Shown: positions 6,678-16,145 of the stretch, one piece after another | Position numbering within the stretch: the first letter of the stretch is position 1 | How the letters are laid out: each line of letters starts with the position of its first letter | Assembly: GCA_021801225.1 (NCBI GenBank) | Contig: JAJYYF010000010.1 | Location: forward strand, 1 to 33,737 | Direction: 5' to 3' | Length of the DNA stretch: 33,737 nt | From: Microcaldota archaeon | GTDB taxonomy: Archaea; Micrarchaeota; Micrarchaeia; Micrarchaeales; CABMGC01 | Notes under the pieces: generated by a model | What the model saw: only the letters and a program-made list of their open reading frames with translations | Database searches by the model: none | Told to the model about the DNA's origin: nothing | Program-made: the position numbers and the translations under genes

Positions 6678-7787
6678 ATGTTAATAGAAATATTCTCTGT
6701 AGGTGCAATAGATGCACTAGTACCAGTTTTAATAATAGTTATATTTATTGGTGCAGCAGCAGGGATAAGCAGAGGCTTTAGTTTTTTCAATCTATTTGGA
6801 GTAGGTACCTTGATGGGGATGGGTCCAAAAGCTAAAGGATCTTTAGCACAAAAAACCTTCAAAAAGTCCTATACTAAACCCTCTCAAAAACCATTAAAAG
6901 TAAAAAAGACCAAATTTGAAGATGAAAAAGAAAATAAAGATAAACAAATTAGAAATGATTTTAATAGATACTTCAACAAAGGCACAACAGCCGCAACTAT
7001 AGATACAAGTGGTCCAGAACCAAAGGGAGCAAGTCAATTAAATGAACCTGATAAAAAATCTTCAAGTATATTTGTAAATGCTTTTGAGAAATCACTAATT
7101 TTAACATCACCCTTAGTTAGAGGAACATACGGAGCTGGGAAAGGTTTTGTAAATTTAGTTGCTAAAAAAGGTAGACTTAAAAAATTAGCCGGAGTGGTAT
7201 ATAAATATGATGAGGAGACCTTCAAAATAAAGAAAAATGGAGAAGAGAAAAACTTCGCAAGATATACTAATAGAGGTTATAATACCCTTCTAGAAGAAAA
7301 TATGTTTGGTTTGGCAGTAGCAAGAAGAGAAGTTTTAAAAGAAAAGCAAAAAATAATAAATGACAAAAAACTTTCACAGATTAAAAAGAAACTTCTACTT
7401 GCAAATCTTGCTGGTCTTGATCGTGTTTTTTCAAAAAGACTTGAAAATTTAGAAAATTCTTTTGATAAAATAAATAAGTTACAAGACTCTTATACTAAAA
7501 AATTATTGAGTTTAAGAACAATTCAAGATGAAAAGATTAAAGAGGAAAAACGACAAAAAATAATCGATGAAACTTATAATGAGTTTGCAAAAATATACAC
7601 AAAATCGTTCAACACCACTAGTGATTATAGGGCAGAGGATTTAATAAATAACATTCAACAAATTACTAATAAGAGATATGGTAAGTTTACATTTAATCTT
7701 AGAGTAGGAGGTAAAGATCCGAATGAAAAGTCTAAAGATTACCGCACACTTATAGAGTTCAATCTAGGTAGAAAAGAAGAAAAATAA
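6678..7787 (+). CDS. Membrane-anchored basic protein, first gene of the secretion-like cluster
   Basis: I do not recognise this 369-residue protein. One membrane helix lies at about residues 12-33 (VLIIVIFIGAAAGISRG), followed by a long soluble part that is Lys-rich and charged (pI clearly basic), with a strongly helical, probably coiled-coil stretch at about 210-320. With a short N-terminal outside segment the bulk would be cytoplasmic. It opens the cluster: it is 63 bp downstream of tRNA-His and 16 bp upstream of the first of six polytopic proteins. A cytoplasmic scaffold or assembly factor for the membrane complex would fit, but this is only context. Confidence 0.85.
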   Translation: MLIEIFSVGAIDALVPVLIIVIFIGAAAGISRGFSFFNLFGVGTLMGMGPKAKGSLAQKTFKKSYTKPSQKPLKVKKTKFEDEKENKDKQIRNDFNRYFNKGTTAATIDTSGPEPKGASQLNEPDKKSSSIFVNAFEKSLILTSPLVRGTYGAGKGFVNLVAKKGRLKKLAGVVYKYDEETFKIKKNGEEKNFARYTNRGYNTLLEENMFGLAVARREVLKEKQKIINDKKLSQIKKKLLLANLAGLDRVFSKRLENLENSFDKINKLQDSYTKKLLSLRTIQDEKIKEEKRQKIIDETYNEFAKIYTKSFNTTSDYRAEDLINNIQQITNKRYGKFTFNLRVGGKDPNEKSKDYRTLIEFNLGRKEEK

Positions 7788-7803
7788 ATGGTAGAGATTT
7801 GCT

Positions 7804-9051
7804 ATGCAAAAAATGAAAACATTTCGTATATCTGTCCTTTTAACCTTATTATTATTTGGAATTTCATATGCGGCACCAGTTCTTTGCAACTCCAATCTGT
7901 TAAATACTAATCTCTATTCAGAAATTGCATACTTTTCAAATTATTCTATTAATGTTGCAATTTCATTTTCATTATTTGCAATATTGACATCATTTTTCTT
8001 TATAGCAGTTATTTATATAATAAATAAAGTATTTCCAGAAGCACGTTTGGGTTCATTTATAAATAACGAGTACAAAGAAATAGTAAAATCAATACTAATA
8101 ATAATTATAATTTATGGTTCATTAGCATTTTTTAGTGGTGTTGCAGTTTCATTAACCGGAGCTTCAGTAGGTACCTTCTCTACAAGTTTAGGAAATCTTC
8201 TTTATAACAGCGAAGTTTATTTATGTGGTACAAATAATATCTTAACAACAGGTACCGAAAATCTGATAAGTGTTGCATTAGCTGATGGGTTATTAAAAGG
8301 ATTAACAATAAGTTGGGGAGGTCTTCCAATACCTCCGGTTCCTCTTCCCGGAATCGGAGCATTTCTTCCTGTAGTAAAATCAGGTGTAGAATTTAATTTA
8401 CTAACTAATAATATATTTCAAACAGACTTCGTATCAGGAACTCAATTTGTAACCTCAGTAATGAACGATATCTTTAACAATGTGATATTTCCAGCAGTTA
8501 ATTTAATAACTGTTCAAATAAGTATACTACCTATCTTTGAAATTATAGGTTTATGGTTCTTAATACCACTGGGCTTGATATTCCGTGCACTTCCATTTAT
8601 TAGAGGAATTGGTGGAACATTAATCGCATTAGGGATAGGGATAGCTATAATATGGCCAGCGACTCTTGTATTATTTAATATACCTGTATCTAACTTTTTT
8701 TATGGTTATCTCTCACTTCATGGAGAAACACCTACTTCAGCATGTAGTTCATTAGGCTTATTATCAACAATATGTTCTGGCCTCTCAGAGTATTCATATT
8801 TTTCTCCATCAATTGCTTTAACAAGTTCTGCAGTTTCTAGTATAACTCCATTTTCAATAGCATTATCCTCTTTGTCTTCAATATATCCTGGGCTGAATTA
8901 TATACTACAAAATACCTTATACATAATACTTCAGGTTTTCATACTTTTCATATTTGATTTAATAATAGCCTATACAATTACGGAAAACATAGCAAAAACA
9001 TTAGGAGGATCTTTAGATCTCTCTTTAACTAATAGATTGAAGTTGTTTTAA
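7804..9051 (+). CDS. Polytopic membrane protein, paralog 1 of 6 (VirB6/TrbL/CedA-like by context)
   Basis: 415 residues with a probable signal peptide (1-23, ending SYAA), then several membrane helices (about 48-72, 95-118, 225-260, 268-292, 365-390). The shared motif of the six neighbours lies at residues 261-285: R-A-x3-I-R-x2-G-G-x-L-I-A ... W-P. Cysteines C28 and C141 lie in outside loops. No enzymatic motif is visible. Polytopic proteins next to a VirB4-type ATPase usually form the inner-membrane channel of type IV secretion systems, which is the inferred role. The next gene starts on the last base of the TAA stop. Confidence 0.88.
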   Translation: MQKMKTFRISVLLTLLLFGISYAAPVLCNSNLLNTNLYSEIAYFSNYSINVAISFSLFAILTSFFFIAVIYIINKVFPEARLGSFINNEYKEIVKSILIIIIIYGSLAFFSGVAVSLTGASVGTFSTSLGNLLYNSEVYLCGTNNILTTGTENLISVALADGLLKGLTISWGGLPIPPVPLPGIGAFLPVVKSGVEFNLLTNNIFQTDFVSGTQFVTSVMNDIFNNVIFPAVNLITVQISILPIFEIIGLWFLIPLGLIFRALPFIRGIGGTLIALGIGIAIIWPATLVLFNIPVSNFFYGYLSLHGETPTSACSSLGLLSTICSGLSEYSYFSPSIALTSSAVSSITPFSIALSSLSSIYPGLNYILQNTLYIILQVFILFIFDLIIAYTITENIAKTLGGSLDLSLTNRLKLF

Positions 9052-10301
9052 TGATACCACTCTTATTCGCAGTACAATCAACGGCATGCAATCTGGGCAA
9101 TATTAATGCTAACAATTGGATTGGAATAAATGGATTGGTAATCATAGCAATGTTTTGTGTTGGTGCATTAATTTACAGTTTAAGCTCTCTACTACCTATA
9201 CAAACAGGTAAGAAGATAAAAGGAAATGTTATTTATGAATTAAGTGAAGGAATAATAAGTCTAATAATACTTCTTTCTTTAATCTCATTAGTATATGCAT
9301 CATGTTCTGTAGGTTCAACTCTATCTGGACAAAGTAATTATCAAAATATTTTTCAAGCAGATGAATATTATGTTGGTAACTTACTTTTTGTTAAAGGAAC
9401 TTCATTAGTTACCCAACTCAGTTTCCAAGGAATTGCAGTAGCAATAGATGGAAACATAGTCACATTAATTCTAGGAAAAGTTACAGGCGCTTTAAACAAG
9501 AATTTAGGCAGCGGAAATAGTTTATTTAATCTAGGTAACTCCGGTTCAAGTTCTTCTGGTTCTACGGGAGCAGCTCAAATAGGTTCACAAGGAAGTACTA
9601 CAAATCCAACAGTTGGCTTCAGCGTGACTCTTGCTACTTCATCAGATGTTGAAGGATTATTTGATAGTTATGCTGGAACATATGCAACTTATGGAGCAGG
9701 AGTGGTAGTTACATTTGGTTTACTTTTTGTTCTTTATCTTTTACTTCCAATAATAACTGCATTAGCCTTTACTCTTGTTGTCCCTATATCCCTAATATTA
9801 AGATCCTTTGGATTTTTAGGTCATGGCTTACGATCAATATCAAATACTTTGCTTGCTTTAGCAATTGCTTTTTATATTGTTTTTCCCTTAACAATAAGTA
9901 TGAATGCATTTATAGTTAATTGGATGTACTGCAGTAATGGCGTTACAGTTTGTAATCCTTATACAATATACACTGGAAACTATAAAATTGCTACAATACC
10001 TATAGGTTCACTTTTTAAACAAAATACAGTTAACTTTTTAAATTATGGAGGATTTTCTTTATCACTTCCAACAAATTTCTATAGTTCTTTGGCTACTAAT
10101 GGGGGAGGTGTAGGGCAAACGGTGAAAAATCTTTTAGAAGGTATAGTCACATTACCTAATCAAGTTGCAGGTGTCTCAACAGAAATATCTGAGTACTTTT
10201 TTGAAGGGGTTTTATTAGTTGCAATTGATTTAATGATAACTCTTGCATTTGCTCAAGGCCTTACAAAAGCATTTGAACAAATACCACATTTAATAAATTA
10301 A
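9051..10301 (+). CDS. Polytopic membrane protein, paralog 2 of 6
   Basis: 416 residues. Helices at about 26-48 and 66-85, then a large outside region containing a Ser/Gly-rich stretch (about 152-185), helices at about 215-280 and a final one near 385-405. The shared motif is R251 to P279 with four extra residues between the two arginine positions (RSFGFLGHGL, then RSISNTLLALAIA). Unlike paralog 1 it has no classical signal peptide, but a short hydrophobic N-terminus. ATG overlaps the previous stop (TAATG), so translation is probably coupled and fixed stoichiometry is possible. Confidence 0.87.
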   Translation: MIPLLFAVQSTACNLGNINANNWIGINGLVIIAMFCVGALIYSLSSLLPIQTGKKIKGNVIYELSEGIISLIILLSLISLVYASCSVGSTLSGQSNYQNIFQADEYYVGNLLFVKGTSLVTQLSFQGIAVAIDGNIVTLILGKVTGALNKNLGSGNSLFNLGNSGSSSSGSTGAAQIGSQGSTTNPTVGFSVTLATSSDVEGLFDSYAGTYATYGAGVVVTFGLLFVLYLLLPIITALAFTLVVPISLILRSFGFLGHGLRSISNTLLALAIAFYIVFPLTISMNAFIVNWMYCSNGVTVCNPYTIYTGNYKIATIPIGSLFKQNTVNFLNYGGFSLSLPTNFYSSLATNGGGVGQTVKNLLEGIVTLPNQVAGVSTEISEYFFEGVLLVAIDLMITLAFAQGLTKAFEQIPHLIN

Positions 10302-10319
10302 ATGAAATAAGAAGATATT

Positions 10320-11762
10320 ATGGATAAAAAAATAAATTTAAAGATTTCAAGAATTCTTTTAAGTTTACTTTTAATCTTTTTAACATTTAATTTAGCTTCA
10401 TCCGCAACAACAAATACTTATAATCTAGAAACTCCTGTATCACAATTTCAATCATGGTTCCCAATTATAACACTTGCAGTTATAGCGAGTTTTTCAGTAG
10501 TTATACTCTATTTTGTATTGGGCTATGTACTTAATAACAAAAACATGATTAGCGGAGCAAAATTAGAAATGCAAAAGGTTTTGTTTACAATTGTTGTAAT
10601 GGTCATAATTATTTTATTATTAAATTATGTTGGAACTGCAGAGTACTCAACTAATTTAATATCAAAAAGCTCAATACAAACAATATGTAATCAATTAAAT
10701 AATCCAAATACTGATAACTCACTTGCATTTGTTGATTCTGCAGAAAGTGTTAACTCCCCAACTTATAATATCTGTTCAGGTTTGATAGCTAATGCAGGAG
10801 GTAAAAGTATAACTACAAATTTAGATTACGGACTTGCAGCTACTTATGTAATACTATCAAATCTTACAAATCAAGCGGCTAATAATCTAAACGCAATTTA
10901 TGTTTATAGAACTTACGTAGGTTTTCTGTCCAACTTCAAGGCTACTGACGGTTTGTGTTTTCCACAAGTAACCTGTTTGTTAGGAGGTGAGGGAGCATCA
11001 TTTAGCGTAGAGTATGGTTATGATCCATTTGCAGGATACAATCCATTAATTACTCGTTCTACAGAGTTTGTTTCAAATCAATCTACATTAATATTTTATC
11101 TTTTCATAATTCAACTTCTCTTTATACTGCTGGTAATTTATGGTTGGCCATACCTTCTAGCTGCAGGATTAATCTTAAGTGCATCTACTCTTACAAGAAA
11201 AGCAGGTGGTTTTCTAATAGCATTTGCAATTTCTGCATTAATAATATTTCCAATAATTTATCTGATGGAGTATACTGCATTTACCTCAAATACTTTATCT
11301 CCAATAGGTGCTTCATCCTTACCTTCTTTATCATTAACCGGAGAAACATTTAACTCAAAAATAATACACTATGATGCAACAGGATCAAACTTTTTTGTAT
11401 TTCCAAATGCTACGTATGTTCTTAATTACGATGGTTGTTGGCCGCATGGAGGATTAATAGCGCAAGAGTTACTAGTTGTTGGTGCTTATAGTGTACCAGT
11501 TTACGGCCTTGTTCTCGGAGTTGTAAATATATTAGGTACTGTAGGAAATAACCCTATTAGCGTTCCAATACCTTTCTTTAATTGCAATCCATCTAATGCA
11601 ATAAACTCAATCTTTGACCTAATGAATCTTTATGGAATTATGTCAGTTATTGGTTTAATATTTCCATTATTAAATATATTTATAGGGATTACGGCAACAA
11701 TAGGGATCTCACAATTATTGGGTGGAACAACAAATATACTGGGATTAAATAAATTATTATAG
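10320..11762 (+). CDS. Polytopic membrane protein, paralog 3 of 6 (longest)
   Basis: 480 residues. A hydrophobic N-terminal segment (about 10-29) is followed by helices near 50-70 and 85-102, an outside domain with several Cys (for example TICNQLNN, LCFPQVTCLLGG), helices near 258-315 and the C-terminal pair. The shared motif is present at about residues 285-310 (STLTRKAGGFLIAFAISA), but its first arginine is replaced by Ser. The C-terminal outside loop has further Cys (GCWPHGG, FFNCNPSN), suggesting disulfide-stabilised outside parts. It ends at the base before the TTG of paralog 4. Confidence 0.87.
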   Translation: MDKKINLKISRILLSLLLIFLTFNLASSATTNTYNLETPVSQFQSWFPIITLAVIASFSVVILYFVLGYVLNNKNMISGAKLEMQKVLFTIVVMVIIILLLNYVGTAEYSTNLISKSSIQTICNQLNNPNTDNSLAFVDSAESVNSPTYNICSGLIANAGGKSITTNLDYGLAATYVILSNLTNQAANNLNAIYVYRTYVGFLSNFKATDGLCFPQVTCLLGGEGASFSVEYGYDPFAGYNPLITRSTEFVSNQSTLIFYLFIIQLLFILLVIYGWPYLLAAGLILSASTLTRKAGGFLIAFAISALIIFPIIYLMEYTAFTSNTLSPIGASSLPSLSLTGETFNSKIIHYDATGSNFFVFPNATYVLNYDGCWPHGGLIAQELLVVGAYSVPVYGLVLGVVNILGTVGNNPISVPIPFFNCNPSNAINSIFDLMNLYGIMSVIGLIFPLLNIFIGITATIGISQLLGGTTNILGLNKLL

Positions 11763-13010
11763 TTGAAATATATGTTAAGGAAAAAGATTTTATTGTTTTT
11801 TTTCATTTCAATGTTAGTTCTAGGTTTATCCGGCGCCTCACAAACTTACTGTAGCGATCTTTTCAATAATGTTCATGGAATTGTAAGCAATACAGTTTAC
11901 AATTTATCAACATTTAATGCTTTAATATCATTTACTGGTTTAATAATAATAGCTGTATTAATAACTATGTCGTTAATCTACGGTTTAGGGGTAGCTTTAG
12001 GTCTAGACAGCTTCAAACAATTTGCAAAAACAGAGTATATAGAATCCTTTGTTAACCTATTAATCTTGTTGTTTGTTGTAGGAACAATTTTTACATCAAG
12101 CGGTTCAATTTTATTTATTTCTAACTTAACATCTTCAGTTATACCTTCACAATCTGCATCAATAAATACTAATTTAATATCCCCTAATGCTCCTTCGAGT
12201 GGTATAAAAGGGGTATACATACTTACCTGTAATAATATTCTTAATGTACAAATACTCACCGGAATCACTATTTTAATAGGAACTTATTTAGAACTTATTC
12301 TTTATCAAATTCTTTCAGGTTTATCAATACAATTTAGTTTCTCAGGTACACACTCATTTTCACTAGGAAATCTTATACCTAGCTTTTCAATTACTCCATT
12401 TGCAGGATTAGGAATAACACAGGCATTTATTTATAATGAATTTTCAGCATTAAGTGCTTTTATAGGTGTAAGCATAGGTGCAGTAGTTCTACTTTTTGTA
12501 ATATACTTTCTATTTCCAATATTTTTCTTTGTTGGAATTTTATTCAGATCATTTCCATGGACAAGAGCAGCCGGTGGCTCATTAATAGCCTTATTTATAA
12601 CATTCTTCATAATATTTCCTTCAATACTCTCAGTATTTACATTTTCAGGAGCATCTAACATCTTATCTAATGTGAACTCTTTATGTTCAACTTCAAACTC
12701 TGTAAGTCCGGGTAAAAGTTCTTGTTTTTCATCAAATGGCCTTAATTTAGTTTCATTTGCACAACAATATGGTTTAGGTTATTTATCAGGAACCTCTCCA
12801 GGATCCTTTATCGCAGGATTCTTATTTAAAAATGGGTTTTCATTTAGCTCTAATATTTCTCTATACTCAGAAGAGGTTTCATTTTATGTAATCATGCTTT
12901 TAGGTTTATTTATATCATTTCTTATATCGTATGATGTGCTTGGTGTATTAACAAGCATTTTAGGTTCGCCATCATTTAGTGCGAAGAGCATATTAGGAAA
13001 GATTGTATGA
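11763..13010 (+). CDS. Polytopic membrane protein, paralog 4 of 6
   Basis: 415 residues from TTG 11763, or 412 from ATG 11772; upstream bases do not decide. A signal-like segment (about 5-24) is followed by helices near 52-75, 95-112, 165-185, 225-260 and 268-295, and a C-terminal helix near 375-395. The shared motif is the most regular copy: FRSFPWTRAAGGSLIALFIT at about residues 261-280, ending at IIFP. Paired Cys occur in the outside loop before the last helix (SLCSTSNS, KSSCFSS). The TGA overlaps the next ATG (ATGA). Confidence 0.87.
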   Translation: MKYMLRKKILLFFFISMLVLGLSGASQTYCSDLFNNVHGIVSNTVYNLSTFNALISFTGLIIIAVLITMSLIYGLGVALGLDSFKQFAKTEYIESFVNLLILLFVVGTIFTSSGSILFISNLTSSVIPSQSASINTNLISPNAPSSGIKGVYILTCNNILNVQILTGITILIGTYLELILYQILSGLSIQFSFSGTHSFSLGNLIPSFSITPFAGLGITQAFIYNEFSALSAFIGVSIGAVVLLFVIYFLFPIFFFVGILFRSFPWTRAAGGSLIALFITFFIIFPSILSVFTFSGASNILSNVNSLCSTSNSVSPGKSSCFSSNGLNLVSFAQQYGLGYLSGTSPGSFIAGFLFKNGFSFSSNISLYSEEVSFYVIMLLGLFISFLISYDVLGVLTSILGSPSFSAKSILGKIV

Positions 13011-14119
13011 CATTATTAATTCAAAATATAATGGTATTTGTCGTAAACAGCTGTATAAGTAGTGTTAACTACTTTTTAACATCTCCATATACAACTTGGT
13101 TTCCAGTTGTAACCTTAGCAGTTCTTGCCAGTTTCACAATTTTAATAATAATTTATTCATTATCTACAATAATAAATGCCGGAAAAGTAAGAAGTTGGAT
13201 AAAAAATAAGTTTCTAGATTTATTCATTACCCTTATTCTTATAATGTCATTTGGAACTATATCTACCTTGATATGTGCAAGTAATCCTACTCCTTACTTC
13301 TCAAAAGCAGGTCTATTACCAAATAACTGTAATGTATCCTCAGTAAATGACATATACTCCCTTTCTTTATGTGATTTAAATCAATTCAATACATATACTC
13401 TTCAATTCAATCAATATCTTTACTTTTTACTTTTACTATTTTCAATAACTCCTAAAGTTTCAGGTACTTTATCAATAGGCTTAAATGGTCAAAATGGAAT
13501 AGCCGGTATAAATCCAAAGCTATCCGCTCAAACCGGCGCTGTAGATCTTGATCCATTTGGAAAAATAAATAAGTTTGATGGCTTTATACTTCCTGCACTA
13601 TATGCATTAACATTATTGAATGAAGTAGAGTTACTTTTACTGGCATCATCACCATTACTTTTTGCCATATTTATTGCAATAGGTTTAATTGCACGTTCAT
13701 TTGAGATCACTAGAACCTTTGGTAATGGTATGATAGCCTTTGCAATAGGTATAGGCTTCATCTTTCCAATAATAGTTAGTCTTAATTATGGTTTTATGGA
13801 TTACAGTGTACAAAATTCTTTGACATTAGGATTGGGTTCCTCAGTTTCTGGGATAACTCCTACACTACTACCTGTAGCTAATCCTGTTGTAGTATTTATT
13901 TCAGCGGCAATTGGTTTTGCAACAGGAAGTGGTTCTCCATTAGGTCAAGCTGCCACCTTATTACCAGAATATTTATTTTCATACTTAGGCTTGATAGTTG
14001 TAGGAATAACCATAATACCCTTGCTTACCTTTACTATAGTCACATCATTTGTTTCTGATTTTTCAGGAGCTCTGGGTGAAAAATTTGATTTAGGAAATCT
14101 TCTAATAAACTTACTGTGA
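13007..14119 (+). CDS. Polytopic membrane protein, paralog 5 of 6
   Basis: 370 residues, one of the two shorter copies. Helices near 33-55, 68-86, 130-148, 205-228, 235-258 and 325-350. Motif at about residues 229-254: ARSFEITRTFGNGMIAFAIG, ending IFP, with the second Gly of the GG pair changed to Asn. An N-terminal segment around the phrase YTTWFPVVTLAVLASFTI resembles SQFQSWFPIITLAVIASFSV in paralog 3 (near-identical register), a second region of common descent. Coupled to paralog 4 by ATGA overlap. Confidence 0.87.
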   Translation: MTLLIQNIMVFVVNSCISSVNYFLTSPYTTWFPVVTLAVLASFTILIIIYSLSTIINAGKVRSWIKNKFLDLFITLILIMSFGTISTLICASNPTPYFSKAGLLPNNCNVSSVNDIYSLSLCDLNQFNTYTLQFNQYLYFLLLLFSITPKVSGTLSIGLNGQNGIAGINPKLSAQTGAVDLDPFGKINKFDGFILPALYALTLLNEVELLLLASSPLLFAIFIAIGLIARSFEITRTFGNGMIAFAIGIGFIFPIIVSLNYGFMDYSVQNSLTLGLGSSVSGITPTLLPVANPVVVFISAAIGFATGSGSPLGQAATLLPEYLFSYLGLIVVGITIIPLLTFTIVTSFVSDFSGALGEKFDLGNLLINLL

Positions 14120-14125
14120 TTAAAT

Positions 14126-15214
14126 ATGAAGAAAAAGTTAATATTTATTATTTCAATTCTTGTTTTGTTATTGCAAGTAAGTTTTATCTACTCCGCAACA
14201 ACTACCTCACAACAATACTGCAGTTCACAAAGTTTAATAAATCAAAATGCTCCATGGTACTGTAATCAAATAAATCAAGCTATGGTGTCATACTGGGAAA
14301 AGTGGAGTCCTATAGCATATCTGGCGCTTTTTGTATCTTTCGATATTGCTTTGGTTATTTATTTAGCAAGTGTTTTATTAGGAAATGATAAACTTAAGAA
14401 CATCGCATACTCTGAATTTTATGAAGCCATAGCAACAGGCCTTATAGTTATAGGCTTTTTATCCTTAAGTGCAACAATTTTAGGATTAGGTCCATCATTA
14501 ATCGTAAATGCAAATCCATACATTACCTCTCTTTCCTATATAAATAACACAATTGCATCTACAAAAGCAGTTGTATTGCAACTATTTACTATATCACAAA
14601 AAGATTATGTATATACTAAAACCTCCTTGGGATTCTGTGTCTCAACTACAGTTAGTTCTTATTGTGTATCAAATGTCGTTGGTGTATTTAGTTTTGCAAT
14701 AAATTATTTATTCATAATACCTGCCTCTACCTTAATATCATTTCTCATGGATGGTCTAACTCTTCTTTACGGTGAGTTTTATCTAATACTACTATTCATG
14801 TATGCAGCAATACCTGTATTTTTAATTCCTGGGATAATTCTAAGGGCTATTTTACCTACAAGATCTCTCGGAGGCCTAATGATAGCTATAGCAATAGGTT
14901 TTTACATCATACTGCCAACTTTATTCTCTGTAGCATTTTACTTTACAAATACTAGTTTGATAAATCAATTTAACTCTCAAAGTTCATTTTTGTCAACACA
15001 CTCCTCAGGAGGAGATGCACAGTTAAATGCAGCTTATCAAACTTCTCCTTTAGTTACTGAGTTGAATCTAGCTCAACAAGGATTAGGTTCATTTTGGGTA
15101 TCTGTATTGTTCTATCCGATACTCATATTTGCTATGACTTATGCGATAATAACTCAACTCGCACAGTTCCTAGGAGGGGCAATTAAATCTTCTTCAAGAT
15201 TAAAAATAATATAA
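14126..15214 (+). CDS. Polytopic membrane protein, paralog 6 of 6
   Basis: 362 residues. Signal-like N-terminus (1-22, ending YSATT), then helices near 58-82, 95-118, 190-212, 218-240, 245-270 and 328-350. Motif at about residues 238-263: LRAILPTRSLGGLMIAIAIG, ending ILP. The segment KWSPIAYLALFVSFDIALVI corresponds to the WFP-x3-LAV-x-ASF region of paralogs 3 and 5. GTGATT precedes the ATG. An 84-bp AT-rich gap with a TATA-like element follows, so the six paralogs plus the first gene may be one transcription unit. Confidence 0.87.
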   Translation: MKKKLIFIISILVLLLQVSFIYSATTTSQQYCSSQSLINQNAPWYCNQINQAMVSYWEKWSPIAYLALFVSFDIALVIYLASVLLGNDKLKNIAYSEFYEAIATGLIVIGFLSLSATILGLGPSLIVNANPYITSLSYINNTIASTKAVVLQLFTISQKDYVYTKTSLGFCVSTTVSSYCVSNVVGVFSFAINYLFIIPASTLISFLMDGLTLLYGEFYLILLFMYAAIPVFLIPGIILRAILPTRSLGGLMIAIAIGFYIILPTLFSVAFYFTNTSLINQFNSQSSFLSTHSSGGDAQLNAAYQTSPLVTELNLAQQGLGSFWVSVLFYPILIFAMTYAIITQLAQFLGGAIKSSSRLKII

Positions 15215-15245
15215 TTTATTATTTTTTATATAATTGTATTTATCT

Positions 15246-15262
15246 CTTAAATAGATATATTT
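15246..15262 (+). promoter_or_regulatory. Candidate promoter inside the cluster
   Basis: CTTAAATAGATATATTT in the 84-bp gap contains TATA-like cores (TTAAATA, ATATATTT) at suitable distance from the TTG starts at 15299/15308. It would give the ATPase part of the cluster its own transcript, separate from the six membrane paralogs. Confidence 0.35.
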
Positions 15263-15307
15263 ATATTTTCTGTTTTATCTATATTATCATATAATAGGTT
15301 GTTAAAT

Positions 15308-16138
15308 TTGGCTATAAAAACTAATATTCTTATTTTTACAATCTTTATCTCAATAAGCGTTTTGTTTGCAGTGGGCACATTAGTCAGTACAAACCCTGCA
15401 TTAACAATTTTATTTTCAATAATTGCTTTATTTTTTTCAGTTCTAGGTTTTTCTACACGATTTTATACTTATTTATACATTCCATTATTTAGATCTAGAA
15501 AAAGAAATATAGTTTTAAGTAATCAGGAGGCATTTTTATTATCACCTTCTGGAAATACAATAATTATAAACGACTCTGTAGGAACATACGCTACTGCATT
15601 TGTTAAAATACCACTTTATAGATCTTCTACAGAAATGACCGAATCTGAAAAGTTAGATTTAGGGCGAACATTTAGTAGGGTACTTACATTAACTAAAGAA
15701 ACAACTAAGTTCTCATCAGAGATGTATGTTGTAAACAAAGACGAATACATAAACAAAGTAAGAGCGAAACTACAAAATAGCTCAGAAAAATTAAGAGAAA
15801 TGCAATCCTCTGAGCCTTCTAACTCTGAAAAATTAAATCGTTTAAAAGGCGAACTTACAATGTGGGAGAACTTAATATCAAACATTAGTAGTTCTAGATC
15901 CGAGTCATTAGTTACTTATAATATGGTAAGTGCTTTTGGTCAAAACGAAGAGGAAGCTTCTAGCATAGCCTATCAAAAAGCAGAAGAAATAGCTGCAGGA
16001 ATAAGTGCAGCTTTAGGTGTAACTGCATATATTGCAGAAGGAGAAGAGCTGTTATCTTTAATAGAACCAAATTATATGATACCTGTAGAAACAGTTAATG
16101 AAATAATAAGACAAAAAAGTATAAAAGAGGGAATATAG
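15308..16138 (+). CDS. Membrane-anchored VirB4 N-terminal-domain-like protein, copy 1
   Basis: 276 residues: two close membrane helices (about 5-27 and 31-53) followed by a soluble alpha/beta domain of about 210 residues with a helical insertion (about 150-190). This order resembles the PrgI-type two-helix module plus the N-terminal domain of VirB4/TraC ATPases, but no ATP-binding motif is present. It shares architecture and segments with the next gene: the strand YATAFVKIPLY after the helices, a charged helical insertion in the middle, and a C-terminal GEELLSLIEPNYMIP. I prefer TTG 15308, with AGGTTG as binding site, over TTG 15299. The assignment to VirB4 rests on fold pattern and neighbourhood. 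Confidence 0.8.
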   Translation: MAIKTNILIFTIFISISVLFAVGTLVSTNPALTILFSIIALFFSVLGFSTRFYTYLYIPLFRSRKRNIVLSNQEAFLLSPSGNTIIINDSVGTYATAFVKIPLYRSSTEMTESEKLDLGRTFSRVLTLTKETTKFSSEMYVVNKDEYINKVRAKLQNSSEKLREMQSSEPSNSEKLNRLKGELTMWENLISNISSSRSESLVTYNMVSAFGQNEEEASSIAYQKAEEIAAGISAALGVTAYIAEGEELLSLIEPNYMIPVETVNEIIRQKSIKEGI

Positions 16139-16145
16139 GGATAAA

